Positions 7,647 through 15,135 of a stretch of DNA of 32,895 nt are shown one piece after another. Each line of letters opens with the position of its first letter. Positions within the stretch are counted from its first letter, which is position 1. Below the pieces are notes generated by a model that ran no database searches, had not been told where the DNA came from, and saw nothing but the letters and a program-made list of their open reading frames with translations. The DNA is from DATJGF01 sp035495315 (lineage in GTDB: Bacteria > Verrucomicrobiota > Verrucomicrobiia > Limisphaerales > UBA8199): positions 1-32,895 of the forward strand of contig DATJGF010000240.1 of the NCBI GenBank assembly GCA_035495315.1. The letters are read 5' to 3'. A program made the translations under genes and the position numbers.

Positions 7647-9212
7647 ATGGATACAATTCCCATAACGAGAAAAGTCCTAGAGGATACTCACCTGGAGCCA
7701 TCGAGGCCATCTGAGTTTTTGTCTCAGAGCAGTTCTCTTGCAGATAACGGCGGTTCCAAGAACCCACCGCGCTTGTCGCGATATATCCCGGTCCTTGTGT
7801 GGGCCGCAGTGCTCGCTACCCTGATATTCATTCCCCTGAAAATCATCAGCTATGGGTTTATCGCTCCCGGTGATGCGCGGCGGCATGTAGCCAAGGCGTT
7901 TACTGACAAGCCATATCCGGAAATCATTGTGATGCGGCCCGAGTACAAGATGGACCACAGTCCGGGCTGGGAGTGGCTGCTAGGCTGGCTTCACAAAACA
8001 TTCGCGTGGGAAAGCGACGGGTTAATGAGCTTTTCGGTTGTTTCGATGATGCTGTGTATTTTTCTCGCGCCGTTGCCGTGGTTGCGGCGACCCGAGGCGT
8101 GGCTGGTGGCTTTGTTGGCGCAGTTGATTGCCATCCCTGATTTGATGGCTCGCTTCGTCCAGGCCCGGCCCTACCTGCTGACGGAAGGGGTTTTGATCGC
8201 GGTGCTGTTCGCGTGGTCCTCCGCCAAAGAAGAGGAAAGGCCGTCCCCGGCAAAGCTGGGGTTGACGGCGGCAGGAATCGCGCTGTCGGTTTGGGTGCAC
8301 GGCGCGTGGTATTTATGGGCGTTGCCAGTCGCCGCGTTCTTCCTGACCGGCCGTTGGCGTCTATTTGTGTGCTTCGCAGGCTGTGTGGTGACGGGGATTC
8401 TATTGGGTGCGTTGTTCACTGGTCGCCCGCTTGTTTTTCTTGAGCAAGCGCTCGCAATTGCGAGTTCGGTATCCAAGGAAAACGTGCCGCAATGGCTATT
8501 GGTAGGAGAGCTTCGTCCCAGCTATGGTGAATTCACTACCGCGGTTTTGGTTGGTGTCGTGATGTTATGGCGCAGCCAACAGCAAAGCACGCCAGATGCG
8601 TCGCCACGGGTCGCAAAAGATCCGACATTTCTGTTGATCATCATCGCGTGGATTCTGGGCTTTAAGGCCGACCGTTTCTGGGCGGACTGGGGAATCCCCG
8701 CAGTGTTGGTTTGGTTAACAAAAGAAGTGGAGCAAGGGATAACGCGTGTCTCTGATTTCTCGAGTGTGAGACGGGCAACGGCTTCGTGCTTGCTGGCAGT
8801 ACCCCTTTTTCTGCACGCGACGAACGATCTGGACCGCCGTTACACCGGGTGCTTGAACGAGGCGTTTCTGGACACGAAAGCACCCTCGTTGGCAGGCTGG
8901 TTACCGCAGCCCAATGGCATCTTCTACAGCGCGCACATGGAGTTTTTCTATAACACATTTTACAAAAACCCAACCGGCAATTGGCGATACATCATCGGAA
9001 TGGAGCCCGCACTGATGCCGGCCGACGATCTGCAAATCTTCCGTTCCATCCAGCTCAATCAATTCGCGCTCAAAGCATACGAGCCCTGGGTGGAAAAAAT
9101 GAAACCCGGCGACCGATTGGCGGTGCCGTGTGCCGCGCAGCCGGCTTTGCCACAGTTGGAGTGGATGAACGCCGGCGGCGGAATCTGGATCGGTCGACTT
9201 CCTCACCCATGA
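7647..9212 (+). CDS. Polytopic membrane protein, candidate GT-C-like glycosyltransferase (copy 3)
   Basis: A 521-residue paralog of the genes at 344-1891 and 4350-6029, on the opposite strand. The first TM helix (about 46-70) leads into APGDARRHVAKAF: D76 and H80 are kept, but the first acidic residue of the DD pair in the other copies is G75 here. Other family blocks are present: ARPYLL, WVHGAWYLWALP, LLGALFTGRP, RFWADWGIPA, then WLPQPNG, FYNTFYKNP, WRYIIGMEP, PWVEKMKPGDRL, WIGRLP. The ATG at 7647 is chosen because it lies 2 nt after the stop of the fusion gene, with a GGAAG about a dozen bases upstream; an upstream extension would overlap that gene. The stop overlaps the start of the next GT2 gene (ATGA). 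If the acidic pair is catalytic, this copy may differ in activity. Confidence 0.87.
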   Translation: MDTIPITRKVLEDTHLEPSRPSEFLSQSSSLADNGGSKNPPRLSRYIPVLVWAAVLATLIFIPLKIISYGFIAPGDARRHVAKAFTDKPYPEIIVMRPEYKMDHSPGWEWLLGWLHKTFAWESDGLMSFSVVSMMLCIFLAPLPWLRRPEAWLVALLAQLIAIPDLMARFVQARPYLLTEGVLIAVLFAWSSAKEEERPSPAKLGLTAAGIALSVWVHGAWYLWALPVAAFFLTGRWRLFVCFAGCVVTGILLGALFTGRPLVFLEQALAIASSVSKENVPQWLLVGELRPSYGEFTTAVLVGVVMLWRSQQQSTPDASPRVAKDPTFLLIIIAWILGFKADRFWADWGIPAVLVWLTKEVEQGITRVSDFSSVRRATASCLLAVPLFLHATNDLDRRYTGCLNEAFLDTKAPSLAGWLPQPNGIFYSAHMEFFYNTFYKNPTGNWRYIIGMEPALMPADDLQIFRSIQLNQFALKAYEPWVEKMKPGDRLAVPCAAQPALPQLEWMNAGGGIWIGRLPHP

Positions 9213-10207
9213 GCTACCGCGGTTCAATAGAATTGAAGGGCACTCGCGAGAGAACGACAGCTCCGATGGCGCCCTCTTTTCCCGAGCGGGACAAAACCCT
9301 CGCCGTGCTTATCCCGTGTTACCAGGAGGAGAAGACCATTGGCAAAGTGGTGCGGGATTTTAAACGCGCGCTGCCTCAGGCAGACATCTACGTTTTCGAT
9401 AACAACTGCACCGATCAGACTGCACAAGTAGCCCGGGATGCCGGCGCGATTGTCCGACGCGAGAAGAAGCAAGGGAAGGGCTTTGTCGTTGCTTCAATGT
9501 TCGAGCAAGTAGAGGCGGATATCTATGTCATGGTCGATGGGGATGATACCTACGACACAAATTCCGTTCACGCACTGCTTGAGCCCATTTTGATGGGACG
9601 TGCGGATATGACCGTCGCTAGTCGGTTGCACAGTTTCGCTGCTGATTCATTCCGAAACTTTCACATCCTTGGCAATAAAGCGGTCTGCGCCACCATTAAT
9701 TGGATGTTCCATGCGGACGTGCAGGATGTCTTTTCCGGCTACCGCGCTTTTACTCGCGAGGCCGCGCTGTTGATTCCCATCACCGCCCGCGGCTTCGACG
9801 TTGAAACTGAGTTAACGCTGCAGGCGCTCTATCGCGGGCTCGTGATTGAGGAAATCGAAGCACCATACGGGACCAGACCGCCCGGCAGCGTATCCAAACT
9901 GAAGACCTGGTCGGATGGTCTATTGGTCTTGCTTAAGCTGTTCCTGATCTTCCGTTCCTATAAGCCGCTGACTTTCTTCGGTGGACTGAGTATCCTTTTG
10001 TCGTTGGCAGGTCTGATCGCCGGAATCCGTCCTCTTTACGAATTCGCCACGGATCACTTTGTTCATAGTGTCCCGAGCGCAATCCTCGCTGCCTCATTTG
10101 TCATTCTCTCTGCGCTGAGCCTCGGCGTCGGTTTAACGCTCAACAGCATTAATCTGCGGCTCTTGGAACTCGAGAAACTCATGCGCAAATTTGGCAACGT
10201 GCGCTGA
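9209..10207 (+). CDS. Family 2 glycosyltransferase with two C-terminal TM helices (polyprenyl-P sugar synthase-like)
   Basis: A 332-residue protein. The GT2 core shows LIPCYQEEKT (34-43), DNNCTDQT (64-71), REKKQGKGF and DGDDTYD (110-116), with FSGYRAFTR further on. Two hydrophobic helices follow, about 255-280 and 290-316, the usual anchor of bacterial dolichyl-phosphate mannose synthase relatives. These enzymes load a sugar from a nucleotide donor onto a polyprenyl phosphate. The start at 9209 overlaps the stop of the membrane-protein gene by four bases (ATGA), a sign of translational coupling, so the product is probably made in step with that putative transferase. The same open frame extends further upstream, but only inside the preceding gene. 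Donor sugar unknown. Confidence 0.9.
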   Translation: MSYRGSIELKGTRERTTAPMAPSFPERDKTLAVLIPCYQEEKTIGKVVRDFKRALPQADIYVFDNNCTDQTAQVARDAGAIVRREKKQGKGFVVASMFEQVEADIYVMVDGDDTYDTNSVHALLEPILMGRADMTVASRLHSFAADSFRNFHILGNKAVCATINWMFHADVQDVFSGYRAFTREAALLIPITARGFDVETELTLQALYRGLVIEEIEAPYGTRPPGSVSKLKTWSDGLLVLLKLFLIFRSYKPLTFFGGLSILLSLAGLIAGIRPLYEFATDHFVHSVPSAILAASFVILSALSLGVGLTLNSINLRLLELEKLMRKFGNVR

Positions 10208-10210
10208 GGT

Positions 10211-10233
10211 CCGCTCGGCGAGCGGGCCCTACC
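10211..10233. repeat. GC-rich palindromic repeat between convergent genes
   Basis: The palindrome CCGCTCGGCGAGCGGG followed by CCCTACC starts 3 bases past the GT2 stop, in the 59-base gap between convergent genes. Closely related palindromes occur at 12202-12269. It has no T-run, so an intrinsic terminator role is not supported. Confidence 0.65.
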
Positions 10234-10266
10234 CGACGGAACAACTTTATGTTGTGCTGGATGTCG

Positions 10267-11031
10267 CTAATTCTTGCGCGCCGCCACCAGGAGAGATTGG
10301 CCGATCCACGGCGGGACCAAGGCCTCCAGCCGGGAGAGCCAGGGAACGATATAGCCGTCGAAGATCCGAATCTGCAAATCGCTTTGACTCGTGCTTCGAG
10401 CAAAGCGTGCGTTCCACCACCACCCCCAAACCCCAATGAAATTGAAGTAGCGCAGTTTCGAAATAGTCAGGCCGGCGTTGCGGATAAGTATGGATGCGCT
10501 CTTCTTGGAGTAGCGGCGGTAGTGACCGAGTCGCTTGTCGATTTCGCCGAAGGCCCAGGGTGCGGCAGGGATTAATAACACCAGGTTGCCGCCCGCTTTC
10601 AAACGTTTGGTGAAGAGTGTGACGGCAGCGACATCATCCTGGATGTGTTCGAGGACGTTCATGCAAACGACAGTATCGGCCAGGTAATCAGTCGGCACCT
10701 TATGGTCGAGCTCCTCAGCGGTCACATTGTAGACTTTCACGTTGCTGAGCGACTTGGTCTTTTCGACTAACTGCCGGTGACAAAAGGCGTTTGGCTCGAG
10801 ACTGACGACGGACTCTGCACATGCGGCTAAATCCGGCGTGAAGTTGCCAATCCCGCCACCGACTTCGAGCACCTTGCCCCGCACGTAGGGAGCGATCACC
10901 TTGAATTGCCATCGTCGGTAATTGACCGCGCGAGCCATTTGTTCGAGGTCCTGCGCAAAAAACGGATCTTCCTCGATGTTGAAAGAGGTTGCGGCGTCGG
11001 TTTTGGACAAGTCTTTGGAGGCGCCGGGCAT
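10267..11031 (-). CDS. Class I SAM-dependent methyltransferase
   Basis: A 254-residue methyltransferase. Motif I is VLEVGGGIGN (54-63), the strand-2 acidic residue is E79 in SLEPN, and NVLEHIQDD marks the motif IV region. The later blocks GHYRRYSK, YFNFIGVWGWWWN and LQIRIFDGYIVPWLSRLE are shared with the methyltransferase half of the fusion protein at 6133-7644, so the two are paralogs. The aromatic block WGWWWN and the C-terminal hydrophobic stretch suggest membrane association, as expected for an enzyme acting on a lipid-linked substrate; this is inference. It is convergent with the GT2 gene ending at 10207. The start is the ATG at 11031; no clear Shine-Dalgarno is visible. Confidence 0.9.
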   Translation of the reverse strand: MPGASKDLSKTDAATSFNIEEDPFFAQDLEQMARAVNYRRWQFKVIAPYVRGKVLEVGGGIGNFTPDLAACAESVVSLEPNAFCHRQLVEKTKSLSNVKVYNVTAEELDHKVPTDYLADTVVCMNVLEHIQDDVAAVTLFTKRLKAGGNLVLLIPAAPWAFGEIDKRLGHYRRYSKKSASILIRNAGLTISKLRYFNFIGVWGWWWNARFARSTSQSDLQIRIFDGYIVPWLSRLEALVPPWIGQSLLVAARKN

Positions 11032-11258
11032 TTACAGGAGCCAAAGCTAATCGGCGGAGGATTGGTTGCCAAACCTCTTTTGTTCGGCGTGGCGGGTTGG
11101 AAAGAGGAGAGGCGGGTGACCATTGAATGCATTTTTCACCAAAAGAATTCCGCTACCGCCAGGCCCGATCCTGGAGGCGGTTTTACCCGTACTTTTACGC
11201 TTGACTGTTGGCCTGTTCGTGCTCGACATGCGCGTCCGGACGTGACAAAATCCGGTTA

Positions 11259-12002
11259 ATGAGCAATGTCGGCGGTCCATCCGGAGTTTGGACACGATGC
11301 ACCTGCAGTATTTGCTTCGGGCACCTGGAGTTCGATTCCGACCATGTTGGGGAAACGATACAGTGTCCGCATTGCGGGATGCCGACCATCCTCTTCATTC
11401 CCAAAGTCTGGCTCGCCACTCCGGGTCCCGCGGTTTCTGCTTCTTACTCGGACCAGGCGACCTGCTCGCGATGTGGGACTGTGGTGGAGCGCAATGCGGT
11501 GAGCTGCACGCGGTGCGGACAAGCGTTGCGGGGTAATGCATCGGGCGGGGGTATGGACAATCATCGGCCGTTTGCGGAATGGTGGCCGGAGAGTGCGGGG
11601 ATATGGTTAATCGTGGCGACGTTGCTGGTGGTGGTGGTCGGGACGCCACTGTATTGGCTGCAGAATCAGTACGCGCAGATGCCGAAACCGGAGAGTGAAT
11701 GGCAACAAAAGCGACGGTTTCAAGCGGAGGCGGAAGTCGAGATGCTGAAGGAGTGCACGAACGTGATTGTGGGCCTTTCGCGGATCATTCGGACGTCGGT
11801 GTTGGACGCGGAGGACAACCCACAGCAATGGAGCGGAAACATCACGGCCGAGTATGTGAACCACATGGGTGGTGTGGAGCGCACCAATGTGGTGTTCAGG
11901 TTCAGCACCGACACGGGGCCGGATGGGTTAATGCACGTGCGTTCCTGGTTCGACACGGGGCAAGCGCCGAGGGTAACTAAGAAGCTTCGGACTGGGTACT
12001 AA
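11259..12002 (+). CDS. Zinc-ribbon membrane protein of unknown function
   Basis: A 247-residue protein with two probable zinc-binding knuckles. The first pairs C16 and C19 with C36 and C39 (CSIC, then CPHCGMPT); the second pairs C69 and C72 with C83 and C86 (CSRCG, then CTRCGQ). A TM helix follows (about 113-134), then a polar segment with a charged helix and a short C-terminal domain of about 90 residues containing WSGNITAEYVNHMGG that I do not recognise. Zinc ribbon plus one TM helix is a common architecture in Verrucomicrobiota. The ATG at 11259 is preferred; the frame is open further upstream to 11208 without a better start. It is followed by tRNA-Thr on the other strand. Confidence 0.75.
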   Translation: MSNVGGPSGVWTRCTCSICFGHLEFDSDHVGETIQCPHCGMPTILFIPKVWLATPGPAVSASYSDQATCSRCGTVVERNAVSCTRCGQALRGNASGGGMDNHRPFAEWWPESAGIWLIVATLLVVVVGTPLYWLQNQYAQMPKPESEWQQKRRFQAEAEVEMLKECTNVIVGLSRIIRTSVLDAEDNPQQWSGNITAEYVNHMGGVERTNVVFRFSTDTGPDGLMHVRSWFDTGQAPRVTKKLRTGY

Positions 12003-12053
12003 GTATCCTGTATCCAATCCAGGACCTTTCGCGTGAACGCTATTCGGGGCAAC

Positions 12054-12128
12054 TGGAGCCAGTTCAGGGATTCGAACCCAGGACCTACGGTTTACAAAAC
12101 CGTTGCTCTACCACTGAGCTAAACTGGC
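12054..12128 (-). tRNA. tRNA-Thr(TGT)
   Basis: The minus strand folds as a complete cloverleaf. The acceptor stem GCCAGTT pairs with AACTGGC, the discriminator is T, and CCA is encoded at the 3' end (12056-12054). The D arm contains AGCTCAGTGGTAGAGC, and the anticodon stem ACGGT/ACCGT encloses the loop TTTGTAA with anticodon TGT (complement at 12094-12096). The T arm is CCTGG-GTTCGAAT-CC-like. Length is 75 with CCA. TGT reads ACA threonine codons. Confidence 0.95.
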
Positions 12129-12201
12129 TCGCAAGTCCTTAGAAAATGGCGTGAATATAACAAGAATTCAAACAATTACTACAATCCATCTCCTAAATGG
12201 C

Positions 12202-12269
12202 AGGGCGGCTCGCCGAGCGGGCCGAGTCCGTTTGGTGTAGGAAAGCGGACGGCTCGGCGAGCCGTCCCT
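12202..12269. repeat. GC-rich double palindrome, inverted repeat
   Basis: AGGGCGGCTCGCCGAGC on the left is the near-exact reverse complement of GCTCGGCGAGCCGTCCCT on the right, and each arm is itself palindromic (CGGCTCGCCG-type). The same core is at 10211-10233. Such dispersed CGGCTCGCCGAGCCG elements suggest a REP-like family; their function is unknown. Confidence 0.75.
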
Positions 12270-12326
12270 ACCACAGGAAACGTGGTGTCGGGATTTTTGT
12301 GCGATGAGGTCTAGTAAGCACAAAAT

Positions 12327-12356
12327 AAGCAGCCGGTGAGAGGCTGCTTTTGTTTT
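12327..12356. terminator. Intrinsic terminator-like hairpin, possibly bidirectional
   Basis: An 8-bp stem AAGCAGCC/GGCTGCTT with a 7-base loop is followed on the plus strand by TTGTTTT and on the minus strand by ATTTTG. The minus-strand reading would end transcripts of the DUF4142 gene (stop at 12494). The plus-strand reading has the better T tract but its nearest gene ends over 300 bases upstream. Confidence 0.6.
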
Positions 12357-12390
12357 AAATTCTCAGAGTTTCTGTCTTTTTACCGCAGCA

Positions 12391-12460
12391 GGGGTCACAC
12401 CAGTTGAGACGAGATCGAGATTTGGTGAGCGACTCGAGCTGACTTCAACGATGTGACCCC
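12391..12460. repeat. 70-base imperfect inverted repeat
   Basis: GGGGTCACA at 12391-12399 pairs perfectly with TGTGACCCC at 12452-12460. Inside, GTTGA pairs with TCAAC and a further CGAG/CTCG pair is possible, so the transcript could fold into a long interrupted hairpin. It lies just downstream of the DUF4142 stop on that gene's strand. Confidence 0.6.
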
Positions 12461-12493
12461 GGCGACTATGGCAGTTGTCGAAGCGCGGTTTAT

Positions 12494-13054
12494 TTATTTC
12501 TCGGACTTAACGCCGGTCTCGAGATTTTCAGCCATGCCCAGGTGCTGCTGCAGGGTCGCGAGGTTCTTTTGAGCGAAGGTCCGCAGGTCAGCGTCACTGA
12601 GATTCTTGGCAGCACTTTCGAATTCCTTCACGTCCTTCTTATGGTCTTTGACCATGTCCTTGGTGTAGGCTTTATCGAAGTCCGGGCCGGTCAAGTTTTG
12701 CAGATGTTGGAGCGTGGAATTCTCGTGGTGCGACATTTGAGCCGGCAGGGTAGCGTTCTTTTGAGAGGCGATCTGCTTGAGCTCGTTATTGAGTTTGGTA
12801 TGGTCGGTGACCATGCGTTCGCCAAAACTGCGGAGCTGTTGGCTGGTGCCTTTCTGCTGAGCCAACTGGCCGAGTTCGACTTCCTCGATGCCGCCGCGGG
12901 CGGCCTTAACCAGGAAGCGATAGTCGCTTTCGGAGAGTTGGCCACGCTGGGTGGCATCGGTGGAGTTTTGGGTCAGTTGTGCGCGGCCGAGCTGTGCGCC
13001 CAGCAGAACCAATCCGGTAGCCATCATGCCGATTAATGCTTTGTTTGCTTTCAT
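12494..13054 (-). CDS. DUF4142 family secreted protein
   Basis: A 186-residue protein. A Sec signal peptide (MKANKALIGMMATGLVLLG, cleavage near GRAQ at about 26) is followed by an all-helical DUF4142 (COG3652) domain at about 40-178. Family features are LSESDYRFLVKAARGG near the start, ELGQLAQQKG, SFGERMVTDHTKLNNEL, FDKAYTKDMVKDHKKDV and a C-terminal HL segment. DUF4142 proteins are ferritin-like four-helix bundles exported to the periplasm; their activity is not established, though they are often found among stress genes. The ATG at 13054 is chosen because it begins a clean signal peptide and has GAGGAG about 13 bases upstream; the frame is open further up but would bury the signal. It is transcribed divergently from the TPR gene, with about 290 bases between. 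Confidence 0.88.
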   Translation of the reverse strand: MKANKALIGMMATGLVLLGAQLGRAQLTQNSTDATQRGQLSESDYRFLVKAARGGIEEVELGQLAQQKGTSQQLRSFGERMVTDHTKLNNELKQIASQKNATLPAQMSHHENSTLQHLQNLTGPDFDKAYTKDMVKDHKKDVKEFESAAKNLSDADLRTFAQKNLATLQQHLGMAENLETGVKSEK

Positions 13055-13344
13055 ATTATGCTTTTGTCTCCTCATCGAGTTGCGAACCGAAGACTGTAAT
13101 CTGACAATTATTCCTTGATTAAAATCTACGGGAGGGGGAGGGCGGGGCCAACGGGGCAAAACCCGCAGGGAAAGGCGCAAAACCGGGGGGATTCGGTTGA
13201 TAACATTTGATTGACCAGCACCTGTAAGACGCATTGGCTTATAAGGAAGCCGTGGCGTCGTCCTGAGAAGCTGTTTCCGGCGTGGCAAAGGAACATAGAC
13301 AAGCGGAAGTGGTTCGGGTTTAATACTGGACATCCTCACAGCAG

Positions 13345-14208
13345 ATGAGCAGACGCAAGCAGCGAAAGAAGAACGTAAGCCCCCAAGGGAGGAAGCAAAT
13401 ACCAAGCAAACCGGCCAACACGACTGAATCTTCGAACGGGTGGTTCAAGGCTGGCGCCGGCCTGGCTGGAATCGCGTTGCTGGCGGTGATTGGGCTGGTG
13501 TGGCGTCCCTGGGCCGGGTCTCAACCGCCGACGAGGAACAGTCAGCTCGTGACCGAATCAAATACTCCAATGGCGAGCGCTTCGCAAATGGTGTCGTCAC
13601 CGGAGGTGACGGCGCAACCTGGCACCAACGCGGCAAAGGCGGATCATGCGGCCGTGGAGTTGAATCAACGGGGCACGAAGCTTTTGGATCAAGGCGATGC
13701 GCAAGGAGCGGTTGCACTGTACGAGAAGGCACTGGCATTGACGCCGGAGGATGAGGATCTGCACTATAACCTTGGCATTGCATACGCGAAGATCGGCGAC
13801 GTTCGCAAAGCCGAAGAGCATTACCGTGAGGCGTTACGGATCCTGCCGGACTACGCCGAGGTGCATAATAATCTAGGCAACCTGCTGCTGCGCAACAACC
13901 GCCTGGCCGAAGCCGAGGAACAGTTCAGCGAAGCGATTCAGTTGCTGCCGGATTACGCGGCGGCTCATAACAACCTGGGTATCGTACGGCAGCAGCAGAA
14001 ACGAATGGCCGATGCAACGGCGTGCTTCCAAAAAGCTGTCCAGTGCGATACGAACTACATGGAGGCGCATTTCAACCTCGCGAGCGCCTATCTGGTAGAG
14101 GGGAAGCAAGACAAGGCGATTCCCGAATTGCAGGAGGCGCTGCGCATTAAGCCGGATTTCGCACCAGCGCAAAAAGCGCTCGCGCGGGCGACGACTCTGG
14201 GGCAGTGA
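13345..14208 (+). CDS. Membrane-anchored TPR protein
   Basis: A 287-residue protein with a very basic N-terminus (RRKQRKK), a single TM helix at about 35-53, a polar linker, and five consecutive 34-residue tetratricopeptide repeats from about 104 to 273. Typical TPR positions are easy to see: A-x-x-x-Y/F-x-x-A-L with LTPEDEDLHYNLGIAYAKIG and LPDYAEVHNNLGN repeated. The repeats would face the periplasm if the basic N-terminus stays inside. TPR arrays bind partner proteins; the partner is not evident from the neighbourhood. The ATG at 13345 is the first in frame, and the frame contains nothing upstream. Confidence 0.85.
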   Translation: MSRRKQRKKNVSPQGRKQIPSKPANTTESSNGWFKAGAGLAGIALLAVIGLVWRPWAGSQPPTRNSQLVTESNTPMASASQMVSSPEVTAQPGTNAAKADHAAVELNQRGTKLLDQGDAQGAVALYEKALALTPEDEDLHYNLGIAYAKIGDVRKAEEHYREALRILPDYAEVHNNLGNLLLRNNRLAEAEEQFSEAIQLLPDYAAAHNNLGIVRQQQKRMADATACFQKAVQCDTNYMEAHFNLASAYLVEGKQDKAIPELQEALRIKPDFAPAQKALARATTLGQ

Positions 14209-14346
14209 GGGGCATGAGGGGGTTTGGGAATGGCTGAAAAGCCCAGGTCTGTTCCGATGAACCAGAGGCTTCTTGTTGCCCCTTCTATCTTGTTGCCTCT
14301 TCTAAGAAACAAGGCGTTCATAATCCCGAGCAGTGTTAACAATGGA

Positions 14347-14402
14347 CCCCTCTCCCTTCATCCCTCTCCCCTCAGAAGGCCTCAGAAGGGGACAGGGAGA
14401 GC
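14347..14402. repeat. CCCTCTCCC-type intergenic repeat
   Basis: Two direct CCCTCTCCC units are followed by two CTCAGAAGG units and an inverted partner AGGGAGAG. A shorter version, CACCCCGCCCTCTCCCC with TTAGAAGG, is at 15261-15286, and a complete nested form is at 27636-27773. Confidence 0.6.
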
Positions 14403-14517
14403 ATCGCGCAAGGAGTTTGTTTCGTGGATTCATTGCTTAATGGTTCCCTTGATCCTGCGAAGTCAGCAGAGGGGATAGGCCGTCGGGCATGGAGCTGCGT
14501 TCATAACCAACAAGGCG

Positions 14518-14559
14518 AAACGGCGAACATCGAACGCCGAGCTTTGAACTTTGAACGCG
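14518..14559. repeat. Heptanucleotide array (GAACNNN units)
   Basis: Six 7-base units in register: AAACGGC, GAACATC, GAACGCC, GAGCTTT, GAACTTT, GAACGCG. The first four bases are conserved and the last three vary. Related arrays occur at 20809-20843, 25985-26079 and 32232-32336. Confidence 0.65.
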
Positions 14560-14760
14560 GCCGAATGGGGTGGGGCAATTACACCCTGGCGCTGAAACCG
14601 TTTGCCCATATAGGCGGCAGTTATAAGAGTTATTGAAACTTCGAATTTCTCAAAATTGTCGGGATCGGAGATAACAGAGGTACGAACAGACAATCAGTTT
14701 GCTGGAAGAGCGGCTGGAAGACGTGTTCGAGCTAATGAGAAAATCATTGTGGGTCAGCTT

Positions 14761-15135
14761 ATGAAGAATGCGGCACAGGAATACTTGCAGGAACTTGGAC
14801 ATCTTCCACCGGATAGTTTTGAAAGTCGTTTTTCGCGGACCTCGATGCAGCTGGGATTGGGAGACTCTTTTAGTCGTAACGAGCTAACGCTGCTGTACGA
14901 AGCGACATTTCGGGCGACGTTGTGCAACCTGGCGATTAACGGGCTGGGGGCGTTGCGAGGGAATATTCGACCGGATGGAGAGGCCAACCGGAGCCGGCTG
15001 GAACGGGATTTCATGGTGGCGCGCGACGTTTTTTATGCGTCGCCCGGGTGGCAAGATCTCGAAGAGGCGGAACAGGAACCGATCAACAGAATTTTCCTGG
15101 GGGTCTCGGTGGCGGAAGATAAGCTCGCGTGGTGA
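14761..15135 (+). CDS. Small hypothetical protein
   Basis: From the ATG at 14761 the product has 124 residues, beginning MKNAAQEYLQELGHLPPD. It looks soluble and mainly helical, with no signal peptide, no TM segment and no motif I recognise. The same frame is open back to a TTG at 14656, which would add 35 residues (SGSEITEVRTDNQ and on) of unremarkable basic sequence; neither start has a clear Shine-Dalgarno. It stands alone between repeat-containing gaps. The residue pattern is coherent and third positions are GC-rich, which supports coding, but function is unknown. Confidence 0.55.
   Translation: MKNAAQEYLQELGHLPPDSFESRFSRTSMQLGLGDSFSRNELTLLYEATFRATLCNLAINGLGALRGNIRPDGEANRSRLERDFMVARDVFYASPGWQDLEEAEQEPINRIFLGVSVAEDKLAW

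Larger units (their letters stand above)
12129..12493. other. Repeat-rich intergenic region
   Basis: About 365 bases between the tRNA and the stop of the DUF4142 gene. No credible gene is visible. It holds a double palindrome (12202-12269), a terminator-like hairpin (12327-12356) and a 70-base inverted repeat (12391-12460), each listed separately. Confidence 0.7.
14209..14760. other. Intergenic region with repeats
   Basis: Roughly 550 bases before the favoured start of the small gene at 14761. It contains a CCCTCTCCC-type low-complexity repeat at 14347-14402 and a 7-nt array at 14518-14559. Short open frames here read through the repeats and show no protein-like features. The last 105 bases could be the N-terminus of the following gene if its TTG at 14656 is used. 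Confidence 0.6.

Noticed and set aside
13055..13344. Promoter boxes in the divergent DUF4142/TPR gap
   Set aside because: Some TTGACC- and TATAAG-like strings exist, but the spacing (about 22 bases) is wrong for a sigma-70 promoter, so no call is made.
14224..14478. An 84-codon frame in the gap after the TPR gene
   Set aside because: It reads through the CCCTCTCCC repeat (residues LSLHPSPLRRPQKG) and has no protein-like feature.
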